Of a stretch of 64,000 nt of DNA, positions 24,901 to 34,163 are shown one piece after another. The position numbers and the translations under genes were made by a program. The notes under the pieces are model-generated. The model saw only the letters and a list, made by a program, of their open reading frames with translations. It was not told the DNA's origin and did not search any database. Location: positions 31,438 through 95,437 of the forward strand of contig CBFHQL010000007.1 in assembly GCA_965658025.1 (NCBI GenBank), in the 5' to 3' direction. The number at the start of each line of letters is the position of its first letter. Positions within the stretch are counted from its first letter, which is position 1. The DNA comes from UBA3537 sp965658025. Its GTDB lineage: Bacteria > Bacteroidota > Bacteroidia > Flavobacteriales > Flavobacteriaceae.

Positions 24901-27747
24901 CTAAAGTAGTTCTTTTTTTAAATATTTGGCCGTATAACTTGTTTTGTTTTTTATAATTTGTTCTGGAGTGCCTTCAGCAATTATAGTTCCACCGCCTTTA
25001 CCGCCTTCTAATCCAACATCAATGATATGGTCTACAACTTTGATGACATCTAAATTGTGTTCGATTATGAGCACTGTATTTCCTTTATCAACAAGTTTTT
25101 GTAACACTTCCAAAAGCACACGAATGTCTTCAAAATGCAGTCCTGTTGTAGGTTCATCCAAAATATAAATTGTGTTTCCAGTATCGCGTTTGCTTAATTC
25201 TGAGGCAAGTTTTATGCGTTGTGCTTCTCCACCAGAAAGCGTTGTGCTTTGTTGTCCAAGCGTTATGTACCCAAGGCCAACGTCTTTAATGGTTTTTAGT
25301 TTTCGATAAATTTTTGGAATGTGTTCAAAAAAATCAACACCTTCATTGATGGTCATATTCAATACATCACTGATGGATTTCCCTTTGTAGCGAATTTCTA
25401 AAGTTTCTCTGTTGAAGCGTTTTCCCATACAGGATTCACAGGCGACGTAAACATCAGGTAAAAAATTCATTTCAATCAGTCGCAACCCACCACCTTTACA
25501 TGTTTCACAACGTCCACCGGCGACATTAAAACTAAATCGGCCAGGTTTGTATCCACGAATCATCGCCTCTGGAATTTTGGAGAACAGTGCTCTAATTTCA
25601 CCAAAAACACCTGTGTAGGTTGCAGGATTACTGCGCGGCGTTCTACCTATTGGCGATTGATTAATATCGATGACTTTATCTAAATGCTCCAAGCCCTTGA
25701 TCGCTTTATATGGAAGTGGTTCTTTGACGCCATTAAAATAATGGTTATTCAAAATAGGGTATAAGGTTTCATTGATCAGTGAGGATTTCCCACTTCCAGA
25801 AACTCCAGTGATGCCTACCATTTTTCCCAAAGGGATTTTGATGGATACATTTTTTAAATTGTTGCCTGTACACCCTTTTAATTCTAAAAATTTACCATTG
25901 CCTTTTCGGCGCTTTTTTGGAACTTCAATTGTTTTTTCGTTACGTAAATATTGTGCTGTGATGGTGTCGGCTTTATGTAAATGGGTTGGATTACCCTGAC
26001 TGATGATTTCACCACCAAACTTTCCTGCTTTAGGCCCAATATCAATGATGTGATCGGCTTGCTCAATCATGTCTTTATCGTGTTCCACAACAAGCACAGA
26101 GTTACCAACATCACGTAAGGCCATCAAGGACTGAATCAATTTCTGATTATCTCTCTGGTGCAAACCAATACTGGGCTCATCCAAGATATACAATACACCA
26201 ACGAGTTCTGAACCTATTTGTGTAGCCAATCGGATGCGTTGCGCCTCACCACCAGACAGCGATTTTGAACTTCGATTTAGCGCCAAGTAGTCCAAACCTA
26301 CGTCTAATAAAAACTGCAAGCGTGTACTAATTTCTTTTATAATTTCTTGAGCAATTGCTTTTTGTTTTTCAGAGAGATGCTTCGGCAAGTCTTTAAACCA
26401 TAGTGCCAATTCATTAATATCTAATGCAGCTAATTCTGCTATATTTTTATTATTTATTTTAAAATAGAGTACTTCTTTTTTCAAGCGCGAGCCATCACAT
26501 GCAGGACATTCTATTTTATCCATAAATCCCTTTGCCCAGCGTTTTATGGAACTCGAATCAGCCGTGTTGTATTGGTGTTCCAAAAAGTTGGCAATACCAT
26601 CAAAATCGATAACATAATCGCGCGATACACCCAAAGTTTTACTTTGGACAGAAAACTCCTCTTTACCACCGTATAAAATAAAATCAAGTGCTTTTTTTGG
26701 AATTTTTTCTATCGGATCAGAAAGACTGAATTTAAAGCGTTGGGCGATTAATTCTAACTGCTTAAAAATCCAAGAATTCTTTTGCGAACCTTGAGGTGCT
26801 AAACCACCGTTTTTGATGGATAATTTTGGATTAGGAATGATTTTTTGTGGATTGACTTTATACAAACTTCCAATACCATTGCACGCTGGACATGCTCCTT
26901 TGGGCGAGTTAAAAGAAAAATTGTTTGGCTCAGGATTTGGGTATGAAATCCCTGAAGTGGGGCACATCAAATCACTACTGAAATAGCGCAATACTTTTTC
27001 TTCATGTTCAAGAACCATCAGCATGTTGTCCCCATGTTGCATCGCTGTTGCAATGGTTTCATCGAGGCGTTTTGTGGCTATAGTTTTGTCATCAATTTTC
27101 AATCGATCGATTACAATTTCGATGTCGTGGGTTTTGTAACGATCGAGGCGCATACCTGTTGTTATATCTAAGATTTCACCGTCTACTCTGACTTTTACAA
27201 ATCCTTGTTTGCCAATATGTTCGAAAAGTTCTCGATAGTGGCCCTTTCTTGAACGTACAACTGGTGCTAGTACTGAAATTCGCTTTCCTTTGAATGCTGT
27301 TGCAATGAGCTCTTTTATTTGCCCTTGGCTATAACTCACCATTTTTTCATTAGTGTTATAGCTGTACGCATCGGCTGCACGAGCATACAACAATCGTAAA
27401 AAATCGTAGACTTCAGTGATGGTCCCAACAGTAGATCTTGGGGATTTACTTGTTGTTTTTTGTTCGATTGCAATTACTGGGGAGAGCCCATCTATTTTAT
27501 CGACATCTGGACGTTCGAGTGCGCCCAAAAATTGTCGTGCGTAGGCAGAAAAGGTTTCTATATAACGGCGTTGCCCTTCGGCATAAATGGTATCAAAAGC
27601 CAATGAAGATTTTCCACTACCTGACAAGCCCGTAATTACAACGAGTTTATCTCTTGGAATAGTGACGTCAATATTTTTTAAGTTATGTGCACGAGCACCT
27701 TTGACCTCAATATATTCTTCAAATGTTTTGTTCAATTTTTTAGTCAT
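24901..27747 (-). CDS. uvrA: excinuclease ABC subunit UvrA
   Basis: This 948-residue damage-recognition ATPase of nucleotide excision repair has two ABC modules: Walker A motifs ITGLSGSGKSSLAFD and ITGVSGSGKSSLINE, signatures SLSGGEAQRIRLA and TLSGGEAQRIKLA. Zinc fingers show as CPACDGSRLK and GGRCETCKGGG...CESCMGKRF pairs. The length is typical. It starts 2 nt after the tsaC/sua5 stop, in a repair-rich operon with uvrD. Confidence 0.97.
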   Translation of the reverse strand: MTKKLNKTFEEYIEVKGARAHNLKNIDVTIPRDKLVVITGLSGSGKSSLAFDTIYAEGQRRYIETFSAYARQFLGALERPDVDKIDGLSPVIAIEQKTTSKSPRSTVGTITEVYDFLRLLYARAADAYSYNTNEKMVSYSQGQIKELIATAFKGKRISVLAPVVRSRKGHYRELFEHIGKQGFVKVRVDGEILDITTGMRLDRYKTHDIEIVIDRLKIDDKTIATKRLDETIATAMQHGDNMLMVLEHEEKVLRYFSSDLMCPTSGISYPNPEPNNFSFNSPKGACPACNGIGSLYKVNPQKIIPNPKLSIKNGGLAPQGSQKNSWIFKQLELIAQRFKFSLSDPIEKIPKKALDFILYGGKEEFSVQSKTLGVSRDYVIDFDGIANFLEHQYNTADSSSIKRWAKGFMDKIECPACDGSRLKKEVLYFKINNKNIAELAALDINELALWFKDLPKHLSEKQKAIAQEIIKEISTRLQFLLDVGLDYLALNRSSKSLSGGEAQRIRLATQIGSELVGVLYILDEPSIGLHQRDNQKLIQSLMALRDVGNSVLVVEHDKDMIEQADHIIDIGPKAGKFGGEIISQGNPTHLHKADTITAQYLRNEKTIEVPKKRRKGNGKFLELKGCTGNNLKNVSIKIPLGKMVGITGVSGSGKSSLINETLYPILNNHYFNGVKEPLPYKAIKGLEHLDKVIDINQSPIGRTPRSNPATYTGVFGEIRALFSKIPEAMIRGYKPGRFSFNVAGGRCETCKGGGLRLIEMNFLPDVYVACESCMGKRFNRETLEIRYKGKSISDVLNMTINEGVDFFEHIPKIYRKLKTIKDVGLGYITLGQQSTTLSGGEAQRIKLASELSKRDTGNTIYILDEPTTGLHFEDIRVLLEVLQKLVDKGNTVLIIEHNLDVIKVVDHIIDVGLEGGKGGGTIIAEGTPEQIIKNKTSYTAKYLKKELL

Positions 27748-27749
27748 AT

Positions 27750-28370
27750 TTATAAAAAATCTATTTGGCCTTTTCCTTCGCGTACAACCACTGGAGGATT
27801 TTGCGTCAAATCGACGACAGTGGAAGCGATGTTTCCACCAAATCCATTATCAATTACAACATCTGCGTCTTTTTGCCATTTTTCATAAATAAGTTCTGGG
27901 TCCGTGGTGTATTCAATAATATCGTCTTCATCATGAATAGAGGTAGAGACTATTGGATTTCCAAGGCGCTTTACAAGTTCCAAAGCAATAGGATGATCGG
28001 GGACGCGAATTCCTACTGTTTTTCGTTTTTTAAAGGGATGGGGCAATGCTTTATTGCTGGGCAAAATAAAGGTGTATGGACCAGGGAAATAGCGCTTTAT
28101 AAGTTTGAATGTGGCCGCATCCAGCTGAGCGGTATAATCACTTAAATGACTCAAATTGTGGCATATGAATGAAAACTGAGCGCGTTCTAGTTTTACCCCT
28201 TTGATGCGTGCAATACGTTCCATGGCTTTGGTGTTTTTCACATCACATCCCAAAGCATAAACGGTATCGGTAGGGTAGATGACCAATCCGCCACGTTTAA
28301 GGACATCAACCACTTTGTCTAGAGTTCTAGGATGAGGATTTTCAGAATATAACTTTAATAATTCAGCCAT
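27750..28370 (-). CDS. L-threonylcarbamoyladenylate synthase (Sua5/YciO/YrdC family)
   Basis: This 206-residue protein has the YrdC core: GGLVIYPTDTVYALGCD at the N-terminus, a KR-type substrate loop (IKGVKLERAQFSF), PGPYTFIL and GIRVPDHP. It makes threonylcarbamoyl-AMP for the t6A37 modification of ANN-decoding tRNAs. It lacks the C-terminal Sua5 extension, so it is of the short TsaC/YciO type. It is placed 2 nt from both uvrD and uvrA. Confidence 0.88.
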   Translation of the reverse strand: MAELLKLYSENPHPRTLDKVVDVLKRGGLVIYPTDTVYALGCDVKNTKAMERIARIKGVKLERAQFSFICHNLSHLSDYTAQLDAATFKLIKRYFPGPYTFILPSNKALPHPFKKRKTVGIRVPDHPIALELVKRLGNPIVSTSIHDEDDIIEYTTDPELIYEKWQKDADVVIDNGFGGNIASTVVDLTQNPPVVVREGKGQIDFL

Positions 28371-28372
28371 GA

Positions 28373-30694
28373 TTAAGAGATGATTTCAAGTTTTGCGAAC
28401 CTTAAAAGTAATTTTTTTATCCCTGCTGTAGAGAAATTAATCTCTGCTTTTAAATCTGCGCCTTTACCTTCAATTTTTACCACTTCACCGGTGCCAAAAC
28501 GTTGATGATTTACGATATTGCCAACCGCCAATTTGCTATCAAACAGATTGGTATTGCTGTTGGTGTTTGTGATTTTCTTTAAATTTTTTGGGGTAACCCT
28601 TGGCGGTTGAATTGGCTTTTTGGGTTTAGGTTTAGAAAATGAAGGTTTTTTGTAGCGTACTTGTGATTGCGGGACATCACCAAAAATATCTGCACTGAGC
28701 ATAGGGTTGAAACGGCGTTCTTCTTTAGGAGTGGTTATTTCGAGATATTGATCATCAATTTCTTCAATAAATCGACTGGGTTCGGCATCAATAAGTTTAC
28801 CCCAACGGTAGCGCGTTAGGGCATAGGTTAGGTATACTTGCTTTTCTGCACGTGTTACAGCGACATAAAATAAACGGCGTTCTTCTTCCAATTCACTTCT
28901 CGTATTCATACTCATTGCACTGGGAAATAAGTCTTCTTCTAAACCAACAATGTACACATACGGAAATTCTAAACCTTTGGCCAAATGAATGGTCATTAAG
29001 GCCACTTTCTGATCGTCACCGCTTTGTTCATTATCTAAATCTGTGGCAAGTGCTACATCTTCCAAAAATTCTGTCAATGCACCAGTAGAATCTGCCAGTT
29101 CACGTTGGCCTTCTACAAAATCTTTAATACCATTGAGGAGTTCTTCTACATTTTCCATCCGCGTAACGCCTTCTGGAGTTCCGTCTTTCTTAAACTCTTT
29201 AATAAGTCCACTCACGCGACAAACATGCTCGGCGAGGTTAAAAGCATTGGCACTTTGGTTCATGACCTGAAAACTTTCGATCATCGTACAAAAGTTTGAA
29301 AGTTTAGTTTTTGTACCTGCATTCAAATTGATTTGAATGGATTGAATATGTTTTAGAATATCAAAAATTGTGGTGTTTGCGGCGCTTGCAGCGACAATGA
29401 GTCGATCAACCGTTGTTTGTCCAATACCACGCCCTGGAAAATTAATTATGCGTTTGAGTGCTTCCTCATCCGCAGGATTAATAATTAAGCGTAAATAGGC
29501 CAAAACGTCTTTAATTTCTTTACGCTGATAAAACGACAATCCACCATAGATACGGTAGGGTATCCCACGTTTTCTAAGCGCATCTTCAATGGCTCGTGAC
29601 TGTGCATTGGTTCTATAAAGCACAGCAAAATCGGCGTCTTTGGCTTGGTTTTCCATTTTATTTTCAAAAATAGAGCTGGCGACATAGCGCCCCTCGTCAC
29701 CGTCGGTTAGTGATCGATTTACTACAATTTTATTCCCCTCGCCGTTGGCAGTCCATACCACTTTGTCCAATTTTGTTTGATTCTTGTCAATAATGGAATT
29801 GGCTGCATTGACAATATTTTTTGTAGAACGGTAATTTTGCTCCAAACGATAGAGTTTGACATCGTCATAATCTTTTTGAAAATTCAAGATATTATTGATG
29901 TTTGCCCCACGGAATGCATAGATACTTTGCGCATCGTCACCAACGACACAGATGTTTTGAAAACGATCTGAAAGGGCGCGAACAATAAGGTACTGAGAGT
30001 GGTTTGTGTCTTGATACTCATCAACTAAAATATATCTAAAACGGTCTTGATATTTTGCTAATACATCGGGGAAACGGGTAAGCAATTCGTTGGTTTTTAG
30101 CAACAAATCATCAAAATCCATCGCCCCTGCCTTAAAACATCGATCCACATATGCTCTATAAATTTCACCAAGTTGTGGACGTTTGGCCATAGTGTCCGCT
30201 TCAATCAATTCTGGATTTTGAAAATAGGCACGAACAGTAATTAAACTATTTTTATAGGATGATATACGCCCATGAATTTGTTTGTATTTATAAACATCTT
30301 TATCCAAATTCATTTCTTTGATGATGGAGGAAATAAGACGCTGAGAATCTTGGGTGTCGTAAATTGTAAAATTGGAGGGGTATCCTAATTTATCCGCTTC
30401 AAAACGTAAAATCTTAGCAAAAACCGAATGAAATGTACCCATCCATAAATTTTTGGTCTCACTATCGCCAACAATAGATGCAATTCTTGATTTCATTTCA
30501 CGAGCAGCTTTGTTGGTAAAGGTGAGCGCCAAAATATTGAACGGATCTACGCCTTTACTCATCAAATAAGCAATACGAAAAGTCAAAACTCTTGTTTTTC
30601 CTGAGCCCGCACCAGCAATGACAATCATGGGGCCATCCATCTGTAGTGTTGGTGCCAATTGTGCATCGTTTAGCTGTTCTAAATAGGTTTTCAA
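28373..30694 (-). CDS. pcrA: UvrD/PcrA-type superfamily 1 DNA helicase
   Basis: This 3'-5' helicase of about 773 residues acts in repair and in removing blocks to replication. Motifs: Walker A AGAGSGKTRVL, motif II DEYQDTNHSQY, motif III GDDAQSIYAFRGA, motif IV EQNYRST, motif VI VAVTRAEKQVYL, and a C-terminal Tudor-like KIEGKGAD region. The longest open frame begins at 30787, but the added 31 residues are not helicase-like; the TTG at 30694 gives LKTYLEQLNDAQ, the usual N-terminus. First gene of the operon with tsaC, uvrA, LOG and pseudo-M1. Confidence 0.92.
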   Translation of the reverse strand: MKTYLEQLNDAQLAPTLQMDGPMIVIAGAGSGKTRVLTFRIAYLMSKGVDPFNILALTFTNKAAREMKSRIASIVGDSETKNLWMGTFHSVFAKILRFEADKLGYPSNFTIYDTQDSQRLISSIIKEMNLDKDVYKYKQIHGRISSYKNSLITVRAYFQNPELIEADTMAKRPQLGEIYRAYVDRCFKAGAMDFDDLLLKTNELLTRFPDVLAKYQDRFRYILVDEYQDTNHSQYLIVRALSDRFQNICVVGDDAQSIYAFRGANINNILNFQKDYDDVKLYRLEQNYRSTKNIVNAANSIIDKNQTKLDKVVWTANGEGNKIVVNRSLTDGDEGRYVASSIFENKMENQAKDADFAVLYRTNAQSRAIEDALRKRGIPYRIYGGLSFYQRKEIKDVLAYLRLIINPADEEALKRIINFPGRGIGQTTVDRLIVAASAANTTIFDILKHIQSIQINLNAGTKTKLSNFCTMIESFQVMNQSANAFNLAEHVCRVSGLIKEFKKDGTPEGVTRMENVEELLNGIKDFVEGQRELADSTGALTEFLEDVALATDLDNEQSGDDQKVALMTIHLAKGLEFPYVYIVGLEEDLFPSAMSMNTRSELEEERRLFYVAVTRAEKQVYLTYALTRYRWGKLIDAEPSRFIEEIDDQYLEITTPKEERRFNPMLSADIFGDVPQSQVRYKKPSFSKPKPKKPIQPPRVTPKNLKKITNTNSNTNLFDSKLAVGNIVNHQRFGTGEVVKIEGKGADLKAEINFSTAGIKKLLLRFAKLEIIS

Positions 30695-30878
30695 ATCAAA
30701 AAAAATTAGAACTGTGAAATTAAGTAATGTAATCCTTTTTTGAACTGAGTTTAACGAATAATTATAAACAATTCTGCTGTAGTACAAATTGAATTTTTAC
30801 GACTTTTTTTTCTATTCTATCAATTCTGTAGTTTTTGAGCTGAAATTCTTAAATTAGTGCTCATAAATAATCATTACA

Positions 30879-31400
30879 ATGAGCGAAGATTTTTTAGGAT
30901 TGTTAGTCTACTGTATACCTGCACTAGTTACAGGTGCAGTGGCGTTTTTATTTTTTAGAGAGCATGTAACCAATGAAAATAACAGACGTAATTTTTTGCT
31001 GCATCAAATGCATAAAAAAGAAATTTTGCCTGTTCGTCTTCAAGCTTTTGAGCGCTTAACGTTGTTTTTGGAGCGTATGAGTGCGCATCATTTGTTGCAA
31101 CGTGTACCACCAATTGCGCCTCAACCAGATGATTACAAGGAATTGTTGATCAAAACTATTGAACAAGAATACGAACACAATTTAGCCCAGCAAATTTATG
31201 TTTCGGAACCCTGTTGGCGTATGATTACTGCAGCCAAAAATAACAGCATCCAACAGATTCGATCTTTCAATGTTTCGGATGACATAAAATCTGCTCAGGA
31301 CATGAGCGCACCACTTTACGAATCCCTTTCTCAAGTAAAAGTTTCACCGCAAATGGCTTTGTCTTTGCTAAAAGAAGAAGTTGGACTATTGCTAAACTAG
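30879..31400 (+). CDS. single-helix anchored protein of unknown function, upstream of recG
   Basis: This 173-residue protein has one N-terminal transmembrane helix (about 7-26, LLVYCIPALVTGAVAFLFF) followed by a soluble helical domain with FLLHQMHKKEILPVRLQAFE. I do not recognise a catalytic motif. Similar proteins occur in flavobacteria. It ends 7 nt before recG, so the two are probably co-transcribed. Confidence 0.75.
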   Translation: MSEDFLGLLVYCIPALVTGAVAFLFFREHVTNENNRRNFLLHQMHKKEILPVRLQAFERLTLFLERMSAHHLLQRVPPIAPQPDDYKELLIKTIEQEYEHNLAQQIYVSEPCWRMITAAKNNSIQQIRSFNVSDDIKSAQDMSAPLYESLSQVKVSPQMALSLLKEEVGLLLN

Positions 31401-31407
31401 GCACACC

Positions 31408-33513
31408 ATGGCACAGGATGTTTTGCAAACACCAATAGATTATCTTAAAGGCGTAGGCCCAAACCGTGCTGAACTATTGCGCTCAGAATTAGGCATCCAT
31501 ACCTTTCAAGATTTAATTCATTTGTTTCCAAATCGATACATTGATCGCACTCAATTTTACAAAATCAATGCTTTGCAGCGCAACAATGCTGAAGTGCAAA
31601 TTATTGGTCAAATTACTGAGCTTAAAGAAGTAGGGCAGAAAAGAGGTAAACGACTCATTGCCACTTTTAGAGATGATACTGGAAAAATTGATTTGGTGTG
31701 GTTTCGAGGGCAAAAATGGGTTCGCGAGCGCCTAAAATTACACACCGATTATGTGGTTTTTGGTAAAACCAATCTCTTTAATGGCATATTCAATATGGCA
31801 CATCCAGACATGGAACTGAAAACCGATTTTGACAAAAGTTTAAGCACTGCCATTCAACCCATATATCCATCCACTGAAAAATTATCCAATCGAGGAATTT
31901 CAAACCGAGCGGTGTGTAAACTCATGGAACATTTATTTCTTCATGTTGGAACTACCTTTACAGAATCGCTCTCGCAAGAATTGATAGAGCAGAACGCACT
32001 AATTTCAAAAAAAGATGCGCTTTTGAATATTCATTTTCCTAAAAGTCAAAAGTTATTGGCAAGTGCTCAATTTCGATTAAAATTTGAAGAACTTTTCTTC
32101 ATTCAATTGCAATTGGTCTACAAAAATTTGATCCATAAATCCAAGATAAAAGGATTTTCTTTCGAGATAGTAGGTCATTATTTTAATGACTTTTATCAGC
32201 ATCATTTACCATTCAATCTTACCGATGCGCAGAAGCGTGTAGTTAAAGAAATTCGCACCGATATGGGCAGCAATGCACAAATGAATCGATTGTTGCAAGG
32301 CGATGTCGGTTCTGGAAAAACAATCGTTGCCTTTTTGTCCATGCTTATTGCTATTGACAATGAATTTCAAGCCACATTAATGGCACCAACAGAACTATTG
32401 GCCATGCAACATTTTAATGGATTAAAACCCCTCTGCGACGCTGTTGGTATTTCGATTTCACTGCTCACAGGCTCATCTAAAGCAGCAATGCGAAAAGAAA
32501 TACATTCAGGATTGGAGGACGGAACCCTTCATATTTTGGTTGGAACACATGCGTTGTTGGAGGACAAAGTAAAGTTTAAAAATTTGGGCTTAGCAATTAT
32601 TGACGAACAGCACCGATTTGGTGTGGCGCAGCGCAGTAAATTATGGCATAAAAACAGCTCTCCACCGCATATCCTTGTGATGACCGCAACACCCATTCCA
32701 AGAACGCTTGCCATGTCTGTTTATGGCGATTTGGATATTTCAGTAATCGATGAACTTCCTCCAGGGCGAAAACCCATAAAAACAGTTCATCGATTTGATA
32801 GCAATCGACTGAAAGTGTTTCGCTTTATGCGTGATGAAATTGCTAAAGGCCGACAAATTTATATTGTTTATCCTTTAATCAATGAAAGTCAAAAACTAGA
32901 CTTTAAAGATTTGATGGATGGTTACGAAAGTATTACACGTGAATTTCCAATGCCCGATTATCAAATATCAATTGTTCATGGACAGATGAAGGCCAGTGAC
33001 AAAGAATTTGAAATGCAACGCTTTGTTAAAGGCGAAACACAAATCATGGTGGCCACAACAGTCATTGAAGTTGGTGTCAATGTCCCTAATGCTTCTGTAA
33101 TGGTTATCGAAAGTGCAGAGCGTTTTGGCTTGTCTCAATTGCATCAATTGCGTGGTCGTGTTGGGCGTGGGGCAGAGCAGAGCTATTGTATCTTGATGAC
33201 TGGTCATAAACTCGGAAACGACAGCAAAACGCGAATGGAAACCATGGTCCGCTCCTCTGACGGTTTTGAGATTGCCGAAGTCGATTTGAAACTGCGAGGG
33301 CCTGGTGATCTTATGGGTACACAACAAAGCGGTGTTTTGCGTTTAAAAATAGCCAATATCGTTCAGGACAAAGAACTGTTGTCTTTGGCAAGATCATGGG
33401 CCAAAAAGATACTCAAAGAGGATCCCAAATTAAGCTTAGCAAAACACCGCCCAATCAATGCGACATATATTCAAATGGGGAAGTACAAAAACATATGGAA
33501 TTACATCAGTTAA
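31408..33513 (+). CDS. recG: ATP-dependent DNA helicase RecG
   Basis: This 701-residue enzyme remodels stalled forks and Holliday junctions. It has an N-terminal OB-fold wedge domain (IIGQITELKEVGQKRGKRLI), Walker A LLQGDVGSGKTIV, motif II IIDEQHRFGV, motif III VMTATPIPRTLA and motif VI QLRGRVGRGAEQSYC, then the TRG-like segment ending in QSGVLRLKIANI. Length is typical. The stop overlaps the convergent acpH stop by 4 bp. Confidence 0.95.
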   Translation: MAQDVLQTPIDYLKGVGPNRAELLRSELGIHTFQDLIHLFPNRYIDRTQFYKINALQRNNAEVQIIGQITELKEVGQKRGKRLIATFRDDTGKIDLVWFRGQKWVRERLKLHTDYVVFGKTNLFNGIFNMAHPDMELKTDFDKSLSTAIQPIYPSTEKLSNRGISNRAVCKLMEHLFLHVGTTFTESLSQELIEQNALISKKDALLNIHFPKSQKLLASAQFRLKFEELFFIQLQLVYKNLIHKSKIKGFSFEIVGHYFNDFYQHHLPFNLTDAQKRVVKEIRTDMGSNAQMNRLLQGDVGSGKTIVAFLSMLIAIDNEFQATLMAPTELLAMQHFNGLKPLCDAVGISISLLTGSSKAAMRKEIHSGLEDGTLHILVGTHALLEDKVKFKNLGLAIIDEQHRFGVAQRSKLWHKNSSPPHILVMTATPIPRTLAMSVYGDLDISVIDELPPGRKPIKTVHRFDSNRLKVFRFMRDEIAKGRQIYIVYPLINESQKLDFKDLMDGYESITREFPMPDYQISIVHGQMKASDKEFEMQRFVKGETQIMVATTVIEVGVNVPNASVMVIESAERFGLSQLHQLRGRVGRGAEQSYCILMTGHKLGNDSKTRMETMVRSSDGFEIAEVDLKLRGPGDLMGTQQSGVLRLKIANIVQDKELLSLARSWAKKILKEDPKLSLAKHRPINATYIQMGKYKNIWNYIS

Positions 33514-34094
33514 CCTTGTTCAAGAAACGACTGACTCATCTGTTTTAAATCCTTAAAAACAAGTTTAAAATCAGACTCAAATTCAGTGTAAAATTGTTGT
33601 AATTCTTCGGTGGCTTTATCCATTCCTGAACGCCCTTGCGTACGTTTATTCATCCCATACAGAACAGTAGAAATGCCCTCAAGTGTAGCGTAGTTCAACA
33701 ACCAATTTCCTTTGACCATAAAAGGTAATATATATTGCGCTTTTTCAGGAAAAATAGAGCTGTTTTTATTTAAAATGGAATAGCATTTTTGCGCATAGTC
33801 GGCCAATGGAAGTTCAGCATAATCCCGCCAATTTTTAGCCAAAAAGTGGTCAAAAATAATATCGACAATCACGCCCGAATAATGCCCATAATTTTTGTGT
33901 AATCGTTTGGTACTGGTTCTAAAATTGGGGTGTGCATCGGTATGTGTGTCTATTTGCCGATGCAACAAAATACCACGCTGAATATCCGACGGATAATCCT
34001 TGTATGTTGAACCCTTGACACTATCAGCTATAAAATTACCTATCAAGACATGCTCATTTGAGCCAGAAAGATAAAGATGAGCGAGGTAATTCAT
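33510..34094 (-). CDS. acpH: acyl carrier protein phosphodiesterase (AcpH family)
   Basis: This 194-residue HD-like protein starts MNYLAHLYLSG and shows GNFIADSVKG, HRQIDTHTDAH and IVDIIFDHFLA, the metal-binding motifs of AcpH, which removes the phosphopantetheine arm from holo-ACP. A TAATTTTG promoter box ends only 4 nt before the ATG, so the mRNA may be leaderless. Confidence 0.85.
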   Translation of the reverse strand: MNYLAHLYLSGSNEHVLIGNFIADSVKGSTYKDYPSDIQRGILLHRQIDTHTDAHPNFRTSTKRLHKNYGHYSGVIVDIIFDHFLAKNWRDYAELPLADYAQKCYSILNKNSSIFPEKAQYILPFMVKGNWLLNYATLEGISTVLYGMNKRTQGRSGMDKATEELQQFYTEFESDFKLVFKDLKQMSQSFLEQG

Positions 34095-34098
34095 GCCT

Positions 34099-34106
34099 CA
34101 AAATTA
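34099..34106 (-). promoter_or_regulatory. -7 promoter box of acpH
   Basis: The minus strand reads TAATTTTG (TAnnTTTG). The last G is 5 nt from the A of the ATG, the same distance at which rnpB starts after its box, so transcription may start on the ATG. Confidence 0.6.
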
Positions 34107-34140
34107 TGAATACTATTTTATAATACTACAATTGAAATCT

Positions 34141-34148
34141 TATATTTG
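34141..34148 (+). promoter_or_regulatory. -7 promoter box of glmM
   Basis: TATATTTG matches TAnnTTTG, 15 nt before the ATG at 34164. It diverges from the acpH box 34 bp away. Confidence 0.65.
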
Positions 34149-34163
34149 TAAAAACTTTTTTTC

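Noticed and set aside
30695..30787. N-terminal extension of the UvrD/PcrA helicase
   Set aside because: The 31 added residues are hydrophobic and unlike any helicase start; translation most likely begins at 30694.
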